From: Berberis thunbergii
Taxonomy: Eukaryota > Streptophyta > Magnoliopsida > Ranunculales > Berberidaceae
DNA length: 64,000 nt
Reading direction: 5' to 3'
Assembly (NCBI GenBank): GCA_003290165.1
Contig: QNQO01002061.1
Coordinates: 1 to 64,000 of the forward strand
The notes beneath the pieces were generated by a model. That model searched no databases and was not told where the DNA came from. It was given only the letters and a program-made list of their open reading frames with translations. The position numbers and the translations under genes are program-made. Below, piece after piece: positions 1-11,963 of the stretch. Numbering within the stretch: position 1 is the stretch's first letter; every line of letters begins with the position of its first letter.

Positions 1-581
1 ATATTTAACTTATTGAAAGTTACCCTATTAGATTAGGTTTTTTTTAATCCAAATTTTCTATTTGCACCCCACTTAAACTCCCAAAACAAAACCCTAAAAT
101 TTGAAATTTAAATTCACATAAATTTAACTCTATTTTAATTTAGAAAATTTTGAAATTAAATACTTTAGCCATAGGAAGTTTTTACGGGTTGTTACAGGGT
201 TGTACTCGAAGTCAACTATGGTCTTCGTGCTAGTTGGATCATGAGACCGCTCTAAAGCAAGTTGCAACATCTTATTATTGATGACACGAGATGAGGCTCC
301 TTTCATGCTCATCCAATGGTCGATGTACTTATTTATTGCCCCTCTCCAGAGTTTGATTTAGTTATTCATCTTCTTGAGCCTCCACAGTGACTACAGGAAG
401 CAAGAGAATAAAAATTATTAATAAATATTAACTAACGCCCTAGGATAAGGCTAAAAAGAAATGAAATTAAAAACCAAAACAATTAATTCGCGAGAAGTCA
501 TTTTTTTTTTCAGCATTGTTAGGATAAGCCTGCCTATCAATGTTTCAAAGCAAAAGGAGATGGACCATCTGATCTTTTGTA
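1..581. other. AT-rich intergenic DNA
   Basis: No gene, RNA or clear element end is visible. Homology to the inverted copy near 21640-21660 seems to continue a little upstream of 582, so the repeat described next may start before that point. Confidence 0.5.
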
Positions 582-1720
582 TGTGTCAACCCCAAGTTGT
601 ATTTAAGGCCCAGGATAATACGAAAAGAAGCCTATAGAAAAAGCCCACGTGCTAACCATTCAAGAAAGCCCAAGCAAAAAACTATTGGGGAGTCTGTCAG
701 ACAACCGTGCGACCACCCCAGCTGCTGAAATCAGCTGCTGAGAACGATCCTCTACAGCTTACGGGCCCAACTCCATCAGAGTGAACCCCAGCCGTTAATC
801 ACGCTCTGATCGCACGGCTATCATTCATCAGCCAGACCTTGGTTCCTGTCTCCTTAGCGGGTAAGGATACAGAGGTACGAGCCTATAGAACAGATCCTGT
901 TCAAGTAAGGTCGTGACAATAAATCTGCTTTCATGGGTATAAATATCTTGCTTTTAGTTGCGCAATTATGTGATATGGGACTAAATTCTCTGACTTCCCT
1001 TGAACACAAACAATTCATTAAATTAACGCATAGGCACCACACAGCTCAACCAACCAAACTCCTCATGTCGTTAGTCAGTCAGTCTACTGCGCCTGCTGGG
1101 AGCTGAAGCTTTTCTCCTCGCTGCTCCATCCCACCACAATCTCTCTTCTCGATTTGTCGAACCAAAACCCTAAACTCTCCCTTGCTACTACAGATTTCTA
1201 ACTAGGTGAAAAAGTGAAGCAAGTCCATTTAATCTATTTGTTAAGTAATTGCATTGAGTTAAGAAGTCAAGTTGTTTGTGTCAGATAGATTGAATTCTAA
1301 TTGAGTTTAGCAAATCTCTTACTTATATTTCCCAGTTCATAATTTATTTTATTTTTTGGAAAGGTAAGTGTGTCGTCAGTTGGTATAAAACCCAAAATGT
1401 TGGGGATAAATCATCACAACATAACCATTCAATCAGGTTACCATTGACCACCTCATAATCTTATCTTTCCACTTAAATCATTATTGTAATGGATTCAGGA
1501 TGATCTTTTCTACTCTAATTAATATGTGATTAATTTGTTTGAAGGGATTGCGACTTGTGAACATGCAAGTTCAAGATTAAGCCTCAATAAAGCAAGCAAG
1601 AGATTGAAATGTTCAAGTCTATAATTCTCATTCACACTTTATAAAACATGGATTTCATGATGATACTTGTCTGCAATTAGATTAATAATTCGTTTCGAGA
1701 AGGAAAGCTCTACTAAAATA
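582..1720 (-). repeat. Left, uninterrupted arm of a ~1.1-kb inverted repeat
   Basis: Reverse-complementing this stretch gives the same order of landmarks as the + strand pieces at 4019-4055, 4905-5369, 6435-6513, ~9950-10060 and 21372-21660. Shared landmarks include TCGACAAATCGAGAAGAG, GAATTTAGTCCCA and GTAGAGGATCGTTCTCAGC. It begins TGTGTCAA, so it could derive from a long terminal repeat of an unidentified retrotransposon, but the copies are inverted and no second LTR end was found. This arm shows the empty sites for the insertions in the other arm. The other arm has lost about 150 bp that are present here around 1345-1490. No coding capacity is recognised. Confidence 0.75.
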
Positions 1721-1774
1721 AGAGATAAAGGTCGATGAACAAAGGTATGCTACAAAAACCTAATTTACAGCTTT

Positions 1775-2205
1775 ATGCCTCTCCAAAGAAAGAGGGGAAA
1801 TTTGAGAAGAAACCATATATCCCCAGAGACAAATAAGAGAAAAAGAAAAATGAGGAGGACGACTCACAACGGGAACAAGAGGAAGCGCAATAACAATAAG
1901 ACCGACTATGGCCACACAAGGCAGGACAAGGCCTCCAATTATGTCGGGTTCAAATATGTCACCCCTTTTAACTTCAGTTTTTCCGACATCCTCAATTCCA
2001 TCAAGAATTGGGAAGAATTGAAGTGGCTCCCAAGCAGCGAGGAGACCCTGCTCAGCGCGACAACACCAAATATTGCGTCTTCCATAAGGAAGGCGGACAC
2101 GATATAAAGGATTGCAGAAACCTCACAGGAGAAGTCGAGTACTGGATCGTGAAAGACAAACTCATAGTTCCTGAGCTCGGACAGGAGGCATGGACAAACT
2201 CATAG
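1775..2205 (+). pseudogene. Ty3/gypsy gag C-terminal remnant
   Basis: Two overlapping frames carry pieces of a retrotransposon nucleocapsid. The first has a YVTPFNFSFSDIL block and the second a zinc-knuckle-like YCVFHKEGGHDIKDC followed by GEVEYWI. That pattern (C-x2-H-x3-GH-x4-C, then an acidic helix) is typical of gag in non-chromodomain plant gypsy elements of the Tat/Athila type. A frameshift near 2010-2100 separates the halves, and no protease or polymerase follows. It is a dead fragment lying between the two inverted arms. Confidence 0.6.
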
Positions 2206-2460
2206 TTGATTAATTTTATTCCGTTAGTTTAGAAAATTTCAATCGCAGTAACCCTCATTTCAAATTAATCTAAATAAAATTTAGTTTTTGATTGTTTTTC
2301 AATTATTGTAGGATCAACTCATATTTGTCACTATCTACTAGTTAGACAATCGTGCAATTATAGTATAACAATTAGGTTTATTAGCCTTTAGTTTAGGGTA
2401 GTAAAAAATCTACATTAAGTTTTTGGCGTCGTTGTCGGAGACTGCAACGATGTAATCAAA
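2206..2460 (+). repeat. LTR-end and primer-binding-site-like remnant
   Basis: AT-rich sequence ends at about 2423 and is followed by TTTTTGGCGTCGTTGTCGG. This closely resembles the TGGCGCCGTTGCCGGGG motif found just after the 5' LTR of many plant Tat/Athila elements. The remnant may belong with the gag fragment upstream, but the order (gag before PBS) shows rearrangement or two separate insertions. Confidence 0.45.
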
Positions 2461-4018
2461 GTCTAGGGTATATTCTCATTAGTCTATAATTTAGGCTTAA
2501 TTTTATTTATTTAGGAACAATGTTATGAATTGTTTGATTATTGTTATTAGTTTGAGTTTTAATTTGTTGCATTTGTTTTGTAGACAATCATACACAAGTA
2601 TTCATAGGAGTTCTTGTAGGAATGAAGTGAAAAACAAGCAAAACAAACAAATATAAAAGAAAAGGATATAGATTGCATTGTAATTTTTCATTTTAGAGTA
2701 TGATTCGTGTGGACACTCTCAAAAGTCAGCGACCTGTCAGGTGGATCACAGTGCTTCTAACCGAAGACAACTCGACTTCTATCCAGTTTCGCAAGTAAGC
2801 CAAAAGAGGTTCACGCTGGAGGTAATTTCACCCTATCGCTTCAGCACACGGTTTTTGTCTTGATTACTTGGTGTATTAGTATTTTTTTAGTATAACCTGC
2901 AAATTCAGATAGTGCCTGGATTGATTTGCAAATCTCGTGCCTTTTTTTCGGATAGGTCAACCACCATCTGTTTTAGGGTTATAAACTTAATTTTTTACTA
3001 TTTAAAATTTATAGCAAGATAATTGTTTAGGACATATTTCATGCTCATAGGACCCCTCTTTGAGAGTTTGAAAGCTTAAAGTAGTCAAGTGAAAGAACAT
3101 ATCATATCTTTGAATATTTCTAAAACTGTCATTACACTTTGAGCTGAAAAGTAGAAAAAATGTATGAACAACTTTTAGTGGCAGATTGATAGGAAATTAT
3201 CGTGCCTCTCCCACCCTTAGGTAAATTGAATTTCAACCCTTCATTTGTAGTAAAACTCTATATAAAAATGAGTTCATGTTAGGTGTTTGTCGAGGGTTGT
3301 TTGTCATTCATCTTGTTTGTGCATCATTTAGGTTTCGTTTAGGGTTTTTTTGTTTATATTTGTTTTAAAGCTGGATCATCTTCATAGAGGTTAGGCTTGC
3401 ATTAAATAAAATATAATCCTTTTATGGAGTGTTAACTTTGAACTTCCGATGTCCATTAGTTTATGTGTACCTGGGTGCATGATTCTAAGAATAGGATGGT
3501 TCGAAAAGACCCCGCTGAGTTATTTAAAGTTCTAGTTACCTTTCCAAGTCCCCCCTCATTGTCTACCGAGATCGAGAGATGACTGAGGAGAATGACTTTA
3601 AGGATTATTTCTCATCTCTTTCCAACAATGCTTCATCCTGCATTGTCTTACCTGAGACAATTGCAAATAGCTTTGAACACTAAATTAGATGAGTTGGAAT
3701 TGATACAGTTCTGAATGTGGAATATATTAGAAAATAATTCTCAAGATTGAGAGGGGTAATAAGTCGGACTTTTTTTTGTATTGTTCAACAGCAACGTGTG
3801 AGGGGATTAGGAAATAAATTGTTAGAATTGAAGAGGCAATAAGTCAGAGATTAAACAATGGCCCCGAGTTACTCTTGTAGATTTCAAAGAAAATCAAAGT
3901 TGACAGGATAAGGGACAATTTGTAAGTATTGAAAGGAGGGCAGTAAGCTAATATGAACTCCACATCCGACCATCTATATCTATGCACGAAAAATATTCAA
4001 TCAATTATCCTAGTGCAA
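2461..4018. other. Unassigned spacer between inverted arms
   Basis: No gene, terminal repeat or conserved protein motif is recognised. The sequence is AT-rich with only short open frames. It may include decayed parts of the gypsy element hinted at upstream. Confidence 0.4.
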
Positions 4019-4055
4019 TAGCTCTTTCCTTTTGGAAGGGAATTATTAGTCTAAT

Positions 4056-4904
4056 TAGGGGTGGGCATTCCATCCCGCGATTTCGATCCCGTTCCGATTT
4101 TTATGGTCATATTGGGGTTAATCAATCTCATCCCATTCCGAACCGATTTTTTATATGTAATATGAAACATGTAGTATGAAATTATTTGTTGACATGACTT
4201 TTATTTGTTGTTTTATTTATTGACATGACTATTCTATTCTCATAAGCTTCCCTGAGACTCACCTAGATAATGAATCTAACTCAAACGCTCTCCCTTTTTT
4301 TTTTTTCCTTTTTCCTAACTCTTGACAACAACAACATGTGCTCCTCGTAGTTTTTAAATGACAATACCATTGATCATTTTCATTAGCAATGTACAAAAAA
4401 ATGGTTATCTTCAATACTGGTTATAAAAAATAGAAATTCTAAGTGTCGAGGAAATGAGTGAGGAAACGAGCGAGGGAAGTGAGGTGGCGGAGGTGGGAGC
4501 CGTTCATCCCACTCGAGATGTGAGTGTTGACTTTTCGCGTGCACATCCCAAGCGGGATGAAAGGCTCCCACCCCCGCCACCTCATTTCCCTCGCTCGTTT
4601 CCTCGCCCATTTCCTCGCTGTGTAGAATCACTCTATAAGAAAATAGAGTATAAGCTAATGAAATGGGAAATAATAATTAATGGCTTAAAGTTATATAGTT
4701 GTTCTTAGAGTTGTGTGTTTGGTAAATCCAAAATTTTCAATCTTGCATGTTAAATTTTCAATCCAAAATTTATTACATGGTCATCCTACCCCATCCCAAA
4801 CCCGTTTGGAATGGGACGAGGTCGGGATGAAGTTTATATTGTCCCGTCCTATCCCGATCCCGAACAAACGGGATGAGATCCATCCCGTCTTGTCCCCAGC
4901 CCTA
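4056..4904. mobile_element. Non-autonomous hAT-like element, 849 bp
   Basis: It is flanked by the 8-bp target duplication AGTCTAAT (4048-4055 and 4905-4912). The ends are TAGGGGTGGGCA and the reverse complement of TAGGGCTGGGGACA, imperfect terminal inverted repeats of hAT style. The matching site in the left arm (AATCTAATTGCAGAC near 1675-1690) is empty, which supports an insertion at exactly this point. It encodes no transposase. Its subterminal sequence is rich in GGGATGGGA-like motifs on both sides. A foldback repeat is nested at 4436-4628. Confidence 0.82.
4436..4628. repeat. Foldback MITE of the CGAGGAAATG family
   Basis: The two halves are inverted copies: CGAGGAAATGAG...GGTGGGAGCC is mirrored by GGCTCCCACC...CATTTCCTCG. 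The outer ends are ATTCTA and its complement. Related copies lie at 13650-13745, 36560-36715, 38664-38798 and 44060-44150. The open frames on both strands here are a by-product of the palindrome. No transposase is present. Confidence 0.65.
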
Positions 4905-5369
4905 AGTCTAATTGCAGACAAATATCACCATGAAATCCATGTTTTATAAAATGTGAATGTGTATACTTTCAATCTCTTGCTAGCTTTTATTCAGGCTTAA
5001 TCTTGTGCTTGCATGTGTACAATTCGTAATCCTTTCAAACAATTGTTTAATAATCACCTAATAATCAGAGTAGAAAAGAACATATTGAATCTTTACAATC
5101 AAGATTTAAGTAGAAAGAGCAGACTATCAACTAGTATCAACTGTAAGTGTAGGAGATTTGCTAAACTCAATTAGATTTCAATCAATCTAACACCAACAAC
5201 TTGACTTCTTTAACTCAATGCAATTACCTAACAAATAGATTAAATGGACTTACTCCATTTTTCACATAGTTAGAAATATATTGTAGTTGCGAGGAAGAGT
5301 TTAGGGTTTCAGTTCGACAAATCGAGAAGAGTGATTGCGGTGGGAATGGGATGGATGATGGATGGAGCA

Positions 5370-6426
5370 TAGGGATGGCAGTGGGGTGGATTTTCACGGA
5401 TATTCGCCTCACTCGCTCAGTTTGGGGCAGATTTGGCTAAGACTGTATGGAGGTTGGGGCGGATACGGATATCCAAACTGTATCCGTTTCTTATTCGGGG
5501 TGGATACGGATTTGGACATATCCGCCCCACGGATATCCGTTTAACTGTGGTAATTACTAAAATGCCCCTAGTCTATAAAGGGAAAAGAAACCCTAATCAG
5601 ATCTCACATCTCACATAATCACATTCGAGATTCGGCTCAACCCTGCGTCCCTGCTCCCTCCTTCCCTGCGGCTCTCACAGATGAGATTTGATCTCTCATC
5701 TCCCTGCTCTTTCCCTATTCCCTCCTTCTAATCTCTCTCTCACAGTTATCATCTGATCTCTCATCTCCCTGCTCAACGATCCTCAACCAAGTTCAACACT
5801 TAACGCTCAACGATCTCATTTCCCTGCTCAACACTCAAGATCAACCAAGCTCGGCTCAGATCTGATAGATCAGATCAGATCTCTCATCTCACTCATCTTT
5901 CTGTTTTTCATGAAGTTAAGGTAGAATTAAGGCTTGGGAAGGTGAAAGGATTCATGAAGTTGGTGTGGATGATCTTGAACTCACACTAGGTAATGGAAAA
6001 ACTTGGTGTTGATGAGATGAGTGAGTCATGTTAATGTGTTGTTGTGTTGAAAATGTGTACAAAACTGTGAGACTATTTGTGGTTGTAATCAAAATAATTT
6101 TGATTCTCTGTCATGATGAGAATGAAATGGAAAAATTTTCAATAGCCTTTACATTCTATTATTAGCAAATCAGTTTAATTGATTTTATTGTATTTAATCG
6201 ATTTTTGGTAATATTCACTGTTCATCTCGGTGTCCATTAGCAAACATGTATATGGATTGGCGGAGCAGGGCGGATATCCGCCAATCCGTACAGGGCGGTT
6301 ATGGTTTTTAAATAAAATTGTAAACATATTGGGGAGGGGGGGGGTAGATTTGGGGATCCACTTTTCCTGACGGAACAGGGATGGATTTGCTCAAATCCAC
6401 CTTAATTCGCCCCGTTGCCATCCCTA
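5370..6426. mobile_element. Non-autonomous hAT element, 1057 bp
   Basis: The perfect 11-bp terminal inverted repeat TAGGGATGGCA is flanked by the 8-bp target duplication ATGGAGCA (5362-5369 and 6427-6434). Both features are diagnostic of the hAT superfamily. Subterminal repeats of GCGGATATCCG type occur at both ends (about 5460-5545 and 6255-6290). No transposase frame is seen. The uninterrupted target is visible in the left arm near 1120-1130. Confidence 0.9.
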
Positions 6427-6513
6427 ATGGAGCAACAAGAGCTTCAGGTCCCAGTAGGAGCAGTAGACTGACTAACACCATGAGAAGTTTGGCTTGGTTG
6501 AGCTATGTGGTGC

Positions 6514-7135
6514 ACTAACCCAACCAAAGATCGAAACCACCGATTGCGCTATTTTATTTATTATTAAACAAGAGTATGCCCCGTGTCGTTGGTACTCCAT
6601 ATAATTTTATTTTTGCTAAATATTTTGTACTGAACACCAATTTCACTATTCTCATTTTGGCTTTGAATCAGTATTGAAGTGTAAGCTTATTTTAAGGTAA
6701 ATATTATACATTTTAGAGTTAGACTCAGTTAAATTTGAATCAGTTGGGAAAAAATTTAAACGCCGAGAATGAGCTCTTCCCCAATCTTTGAATTCACCAA
6801 AATATGAAGATTAGAGTTTTTGTTTAAATGTTCATTAAGATGCCCGACTCATTTTTTCTAGTATGATCGGCCCATTTCATTGTTTTGAAAAATATTAAAA
6901 ACATGAAATATTTTATATGTTTTTTAATTATAGAATATATTTTTAAAATTTTAGCACTCGTGTTGATCATTGATTTTGTTGGAAAGATCTTAAAAATGCA
7001 TTTCAACGATATTAACTTTACCAAAATCCGATAACGATGTAGATAGTTATGATAGTTTTCATTTTACTAAAAGCAAAACACAATATTTTCTCTCTCTGCC
7101 ACATGTACATTCCACCAACTTTTTCAAATGTTTTT
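6514..7135. other. Unassigned DNA left of the MULE-like element
   Basis: Similarity to the left arm stops at about 6513 and resumes near 9950, so this stretch arrived with or before the MULE-like insertion. No gene, element end or conserved motif is recognised. Confidence 0.4.
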
Positions 7136-7715
7136 CAATAATTCTACCCAGCCTTGATTTCACACCTGGGTAGCTGCCTGGACCCTCCTGGGCATGTGCG
7201 CCTGATTTGGCTCCAAATAAATGAGATTTTTTGCTCCAAAGAACAAGAACAAAACTCAGATCTCGTCCTTCCCAAATCACTCGAACAACTCCTCCTTCTC
7301 TTCCTTGACAAATCAGTCGAACAACTCCTCCTTCACAAATCACAAACTTCTCACAGACTCAAACTCCTTACAAACTCATAGACTTGGATCTAGTTCCTTC
7401 TCCTCCACAAGACTTAGACTCAGACTCCTCCACAGACTCAGACTCCTTCACAAGTTCCTTCTCCTCTTCACAGACTCAGATCTCGCTTTAAGTTTTCTTT
7501 TTGGCTCCAAAGACCCGCACTCAGATCTGGTTTTTGATTTTGTATTAACATGAATCTGACAATTTGATTTTAGGGGTTTGTGAAACCCTGACTTCAGATT
7601 GTCATAAAAAAATTCTTCATGGAATCAACATTTATCATCCTTAGATGAAATACCTTTTATTTTGTTAATAAAAAAAACAGCAAAGAGCATGCTTAGATGA
7701 TATCAAGATTAGTTA
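7136..7715 (+). repeat. Left terminal inverted repeat of the MULE-like element
   Basis: It mirrors 9155-9770. The inner part contains degenerate repeats of CTCAGACTC type (7340-7480), which create a serine-rich open frame in both arms. I treat that frame as a by-product, not a gene. Confidence 0.7.
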
Positions 7716-9154
7716 AGTAAGTTGGTGAAGGTTATGTAAGTTGGTGGTTGTGTTGTCTCGTTTATCAAAGGAAGTGATATCTTATTTGATTGAGAGTAGT
7801 CTTTCTAAGTACCTTTCTTGTTTGGTGTAGTTAAGTATTTGATGAAAATGTTTGGATTTGAAGGAAGTAGATTCTTTCAGTGTTACAGTGTATGACGTTG
7901 TTGTGTCTAGTGTGGGTGGCACCAATATTTGTTTCTACTAGGATTGTCTATCACTGCCCTTATGCTGGATGGTTTCAATTCGCTCAAATGGATAATACTA
8001 ATCCTAGAAAACTAACCATATTGAAGGGATTGTCACATATGTAGCACCAACAGTACATGGTCTGTAGAAGGCTTGGAACGCTATCATAATATCAATGAAC
8101 TTTAATTGGTAAGGTGTTTCCCTTCCTTAAGATGGTAAAGGAATTTTAGGTTGCTGTCGTGGAAGCATATTCTTCAATACTCTTCCACTGGTAAACTATG
8201 TGAACTCCAGTAAGAAGTTGCAAATCTCAATCAAGGAGGCTAGTATATCAAACATTCCAAGACCATTACATTTCAACAGATATTAAACGACCATTAAATT
8301 CCAAGACCATTACACTTCTGACATTTTGCATTCAGTATGATGAAATTGGACAAACTCTAAAACAAACAAAACTCAGGTTGAGACAGAGCAACATCCACAG
8401 AGTAGCAACTCCACAGGGTCCGGAGCAGCAACTCCATCAATGGCCTTGAACAGAGCAACATCCACAGAATTCTGGTCATCTTTCTTCTCCCGAGGAAGCA
8501 CATTCTTTTTTTACATTTCACCCAATAGCAAGGCATTAGCAAAACACTATCACTACACTAGACTTTACTGAAACAGAGTGATACCCTAAGGAATCCCAAT
8601 GAAAATTATGTTTCCATGCTTGTGGAATTTAATGCAGATGCATATAGATGCAGACAAAACTGTTATTAAGAAACATCCTTCAACAGCAACAAAATAATTC
8701 GCCAAACTCAACCTGAGTGAACATACTTCATATACACATGAAGACCCAATAAAAGGCTAAAATATTTTAGAAACAGAATTCTCAACCAAAGCAAACCCAT
8801 CTACAAGTTCTGAACTGCTTTATATCCTTAACTGATTTGGAAAGTTAAGGCAATTATCTCCACCACATTCAACTTTCAGCTATAAAAAATCATCCATGAC
8901 CATATTGTCATGGTGAATAACCTCCCTAGGAGGGGTCTGATGGGGTTGTGAAACTCATTAGGAGTCTGTGAGAAGTTTTTCTTTGCATGTCCATTTCCTC
9001 TGTAAATTGGTGCAAGCTGTGAGAAACCCTTCACCTTTCTATTAGAGCTAGATGGTTGTGTTGATCACCATTTGTCTTAAAAGATCAATTCAATTGTCTT
9101 AAAAGATATCAAGCCCTTAATTAAGCTCCATTTGTTCCCATAAAAAGCTCCATT

Positions 9155-9770
9155 TAAAACTAATGTTGATATCATTTAAGCATGTTCTTTGTCGTCTTTT
9201 TTATCAACAAAAGAAAAGGTGTTTCATCTTAGGATGATAACTGCTGATTCTATGAAGATTTTTTTTTAATGACAATCTGAAGTCAGGGTTTCACAAAGTT
9301 TCACAAAGCCCTAAAATCAAATTGTCAGATTCATGTTAATACAAAATAAAAAAACCAGATCTGAGTGTGGGTCTTTGGAGCCAAAAAGAAAACTCAAAAC
9401 GAGATCGGAGTCCGTGAAGAGGAGAAGGAACTTGTGAAAGAGTTTGAGTTTGTGGAGGAGTCTGATTCTGTGAAGGAGTCTGAGTCTGAGTCTTGTGGAA
9501 GAGAAGGAACGAGATCTGAGTCTATGAGTTTGTGAGGAGTCTGAGTATGTGAGGATGAGTTTACGATTTGTGAAGGAGGAATTGTTCGAGTGATTTATCA
9601 AGGAGGAGAAGGAGGAGTTGTTCGAGTGATTTGGGAAGGACGAGATCTGAGTTTTGTTCTTGTTATTTGGAGGCAAAAATTTCATTTCTTTGGAGCCAAA
9701 TCAAGCGCACCTGCCCAGGAGGGTCCAGGCAGCTACCCAGGCGTGAAACCCAAGCCGAGTAGAATTATTG
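9155..9770 (-). repeat. Right terminal inverted repeat of the MULE-like element
   Basis: It mirrors 7136-7715 with scattered substitutions and small indels, including an extra short direct repeat of a TTTCACAAAG motif at about 9288-9307. Confidence 0.7.
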
Positions 9771-10437
9771 AAAGTTTTTCATTATTTTTACCCTTCTACA
9801 TGTTTTATATTTACAAATATGTCATAATAAGAAATAAATCTCAACCCTCAAATTCAATACATTTTCCAAACTTTTAATCCTAACCATCTTTTATCTCTAA
9901 TTATTTCAATTTGACTTTGTCTCAATCAACAATGAATAGTAAAATACCACTCTGAATTGTAATATGGATGTTTGTATTGAAGGAAAGTCGGAGAATTTAG
10001 TCCCACATCACATAATTACGCAACTATAGTCATTTATTTATACTTACCAAAGCAAGCTTAGAGGGCGTTTATTTTTTTTAAGTGCTTAGAAGCTAACTTC
10101 TAACTCCAGTTAGAAGTTCTGAATGAGGTTCTAAATGAACTGTTTGTTTTGCTTCTGAATGAGCTGCTGATTAGAAACTATAAAATTAAAATGTGTTTGT
10201 TTTTAGGTGCTGAATGAGAACTATTTGACAATTTTGCCCCACTAAGCTGAATAAAATAAAGACATAAATATTGTGTTGAAAATCATACCAAATAATTATC
10301 CAAAACCTAGAGAATATAAAAAACATTATCAAACCAAATTTCTAACTAATATTTCATTTGCAATACAATCTCGTAAATTAACCATATCAGCTTGTTCATG
10401 TGATCCAAAAACTTGAGATAGTTGTGGTTGTTCACTA

Positions 10438-11560
10438 TCAGTTAATTTCCTCGGGTTCCTCGTGCTTCAAATGTTCATTGGCCCAATAATTGAATAAATC
10501 ATCATTTAGTTTAACTCGACGAAGAAAGTTATGTATCGCCATACATGCAATGACGATATTCCTTTGGGTGGGAAAGCTATATGAAGGCATCATATTCAAA
10601 ATGGGAAATCTTGCCTTCAACAAGCCAAAAGTTCTTTCTATGAAATTCCTTAGACGAGCGTGTGCAAGGTTAAATTTCTCTTCTTTACTTCTAGCACGCC
10701 CTCCTCCATGTTGAATCCAATCTTTGATCCAATATCGAACACCGCGATAGGGACTCATGAAACCTCTGGTATGTGAGTAGGCCGCATCACATAAATAATA
10801 TTTATCTGCAATAGTTGTAAAGCAAAATGAGTAAATAAAACATTTTCAAAATTATGGTCAAGTGTACAAATAAAAATTTACTTGGGGGAGGTAAAGGAAA
10901 TTTGAATTGAAATCTACGCAATGCATCTGTAAGTACTCTAGAGTCATGTGCAACTCCTTCCCAACCAGCAACCACGTAAATAAACTTCATGTCAAAATCA
11001 CAAATGGCCAGCACATTTTGGTAGCAAAGTCCACCACCCCTTCTTCTAAACGAAGTTTGCTTGTCAGCCGGAATAGACGCACTGATAAGTGTTCCATCTA
11101 AAGCTCCAATAGCACCTTTGAATGACCCTTCTCGAAGATGTCTATGTGATTGTGAGATAATTTCCGTCATTGGTTCACTGAAATTTGGGGGGACTATCAT
11201 TTCAATGGAAAAATGCATCATTGGTGACAATACCTCATGAAAACACTTGCTGATTGTTTGTCCAGAATGTTGGAATCGATGTTTGATCATTCGATTTCTC
11301 TCATTATGACTTATGGTCATCAAAAATATTGTCATCTTTTGTTCCACATCTACATGTTTGCTATCTGTGAGTCACCCCTTTTCTCGAAAATGTTGACATA
11401 AAGCAATGAACGAACTCTTACTCATCCTCATCAATTCATAGATTCGGGTTGAAGATCCTTCCAAGAGTTCTTGCATATATTTTTGCCATTAAGCAAGGAA
11501 GTGTTCAACTTTTGTCTTTCGACCAGTTTTTCTTAAAACGTAGTGCCACCCAAAGTGTTA
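10438..11560 (-). pseudogene. PIF/Harbinger transposase (DDE_Tnp_4 type), disrupted
   Basis: It would catalyse excision and insertion of the element. Exon 1 (to 10882) has GALDGT with the first catalytic Asp and HDSRVL with the second. A GT-AG intron at 10806-10881 joins in frame to exon 2 (10438-10805), which starts KYYLCDAAYSH and carries the catalytic Glu in NFIERTFGLLKARFP. Conserved upstream sequence continues to about 11560 (EL..SSTRIYELMRM). A TGA at 11372-11374 interrupts it, so the longest open part starts at the Met near 11347. It ends in an acidic tail. The second Harbinger gene lies upstream in the same orientation. Confidence 0.85.
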
Positions 11561-11963
11561 CGAGTCTCAAAATTTTCCATTTGATTCTCTTCATTCCGTA
11601 CAATAACAATCGTATCCCCTGCTTAAATAACCATTACCACAATCAAATAATTAGACTATTTAGTTTATGACATGTTTCATATAACCTATGAGCATACTTA
11701 CATATTAGTCAAACATGAGAAGAAATAAATTTCAAAACTAAAAAACTAAAATAAATTGACATTCAACTATAGTTTTCAAATTAAACAAGCTAAAATAAAC
11801 TAACACTCAATCATAGTTTTCAAAATTAAACAAGATAACACAATTTGACAATGTAAAAACAATGTCTTCTAAATTAATCAAAACTATGACAACCAACCTA
11901 TCACTCTAACCATATTTGGAAAAAAAAAAATACGAATACACAACTTTTTCAATCTCAATTTTC

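Larger units (their letters stand above)
7136..9770. mobile_element. MULE-like element with ~600-bp terminal inverted repeats
   Basis: Arms 7136-7715 and 9155-9770 are inverted copies of each other. Shared blocks include CAATAATTCTAC at the tips, CAGGAGGGTCCAGGCAGCTA and CTGACTTCAGATTGTCAT. Immediately outside are AATGTTTTT (7127-7135) and AAAGTTTTT (9771-9779), a 9-bp target duplication with one mismatch. Long inverted repeats with a 9-bp duplication are the hallmark of Mutator-like elements. The ~1.4-kb centre has no recognisable MURA transposase, so the element is non-autonomous. A short open stretch on the minus strand (8357-8542) could be captured gene sequence, but I cannot name it. Confidence 0.72.

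Noticed and set aside
582..1720. Reading the two inverted arms as a pair of LTRs
   Set aside because: The copies are in opposite orientation and enclose no co-oriented gag-pol, so they are not the two LTRs of one element.
4383..4708. Frames on both strands with repeated Glu/Gly and Pro runs
   Set aside because: These are the two arms of a palindromic MITE read in each direction.
7221..9685. Two similar serine-rich open frames (7221-7553 plus, 9317-9685 minus)
   Set aside because: They are the same sequence in the two inverted arms of the MULE-like element and come from short degenerate repeats, not from a conserved protein.
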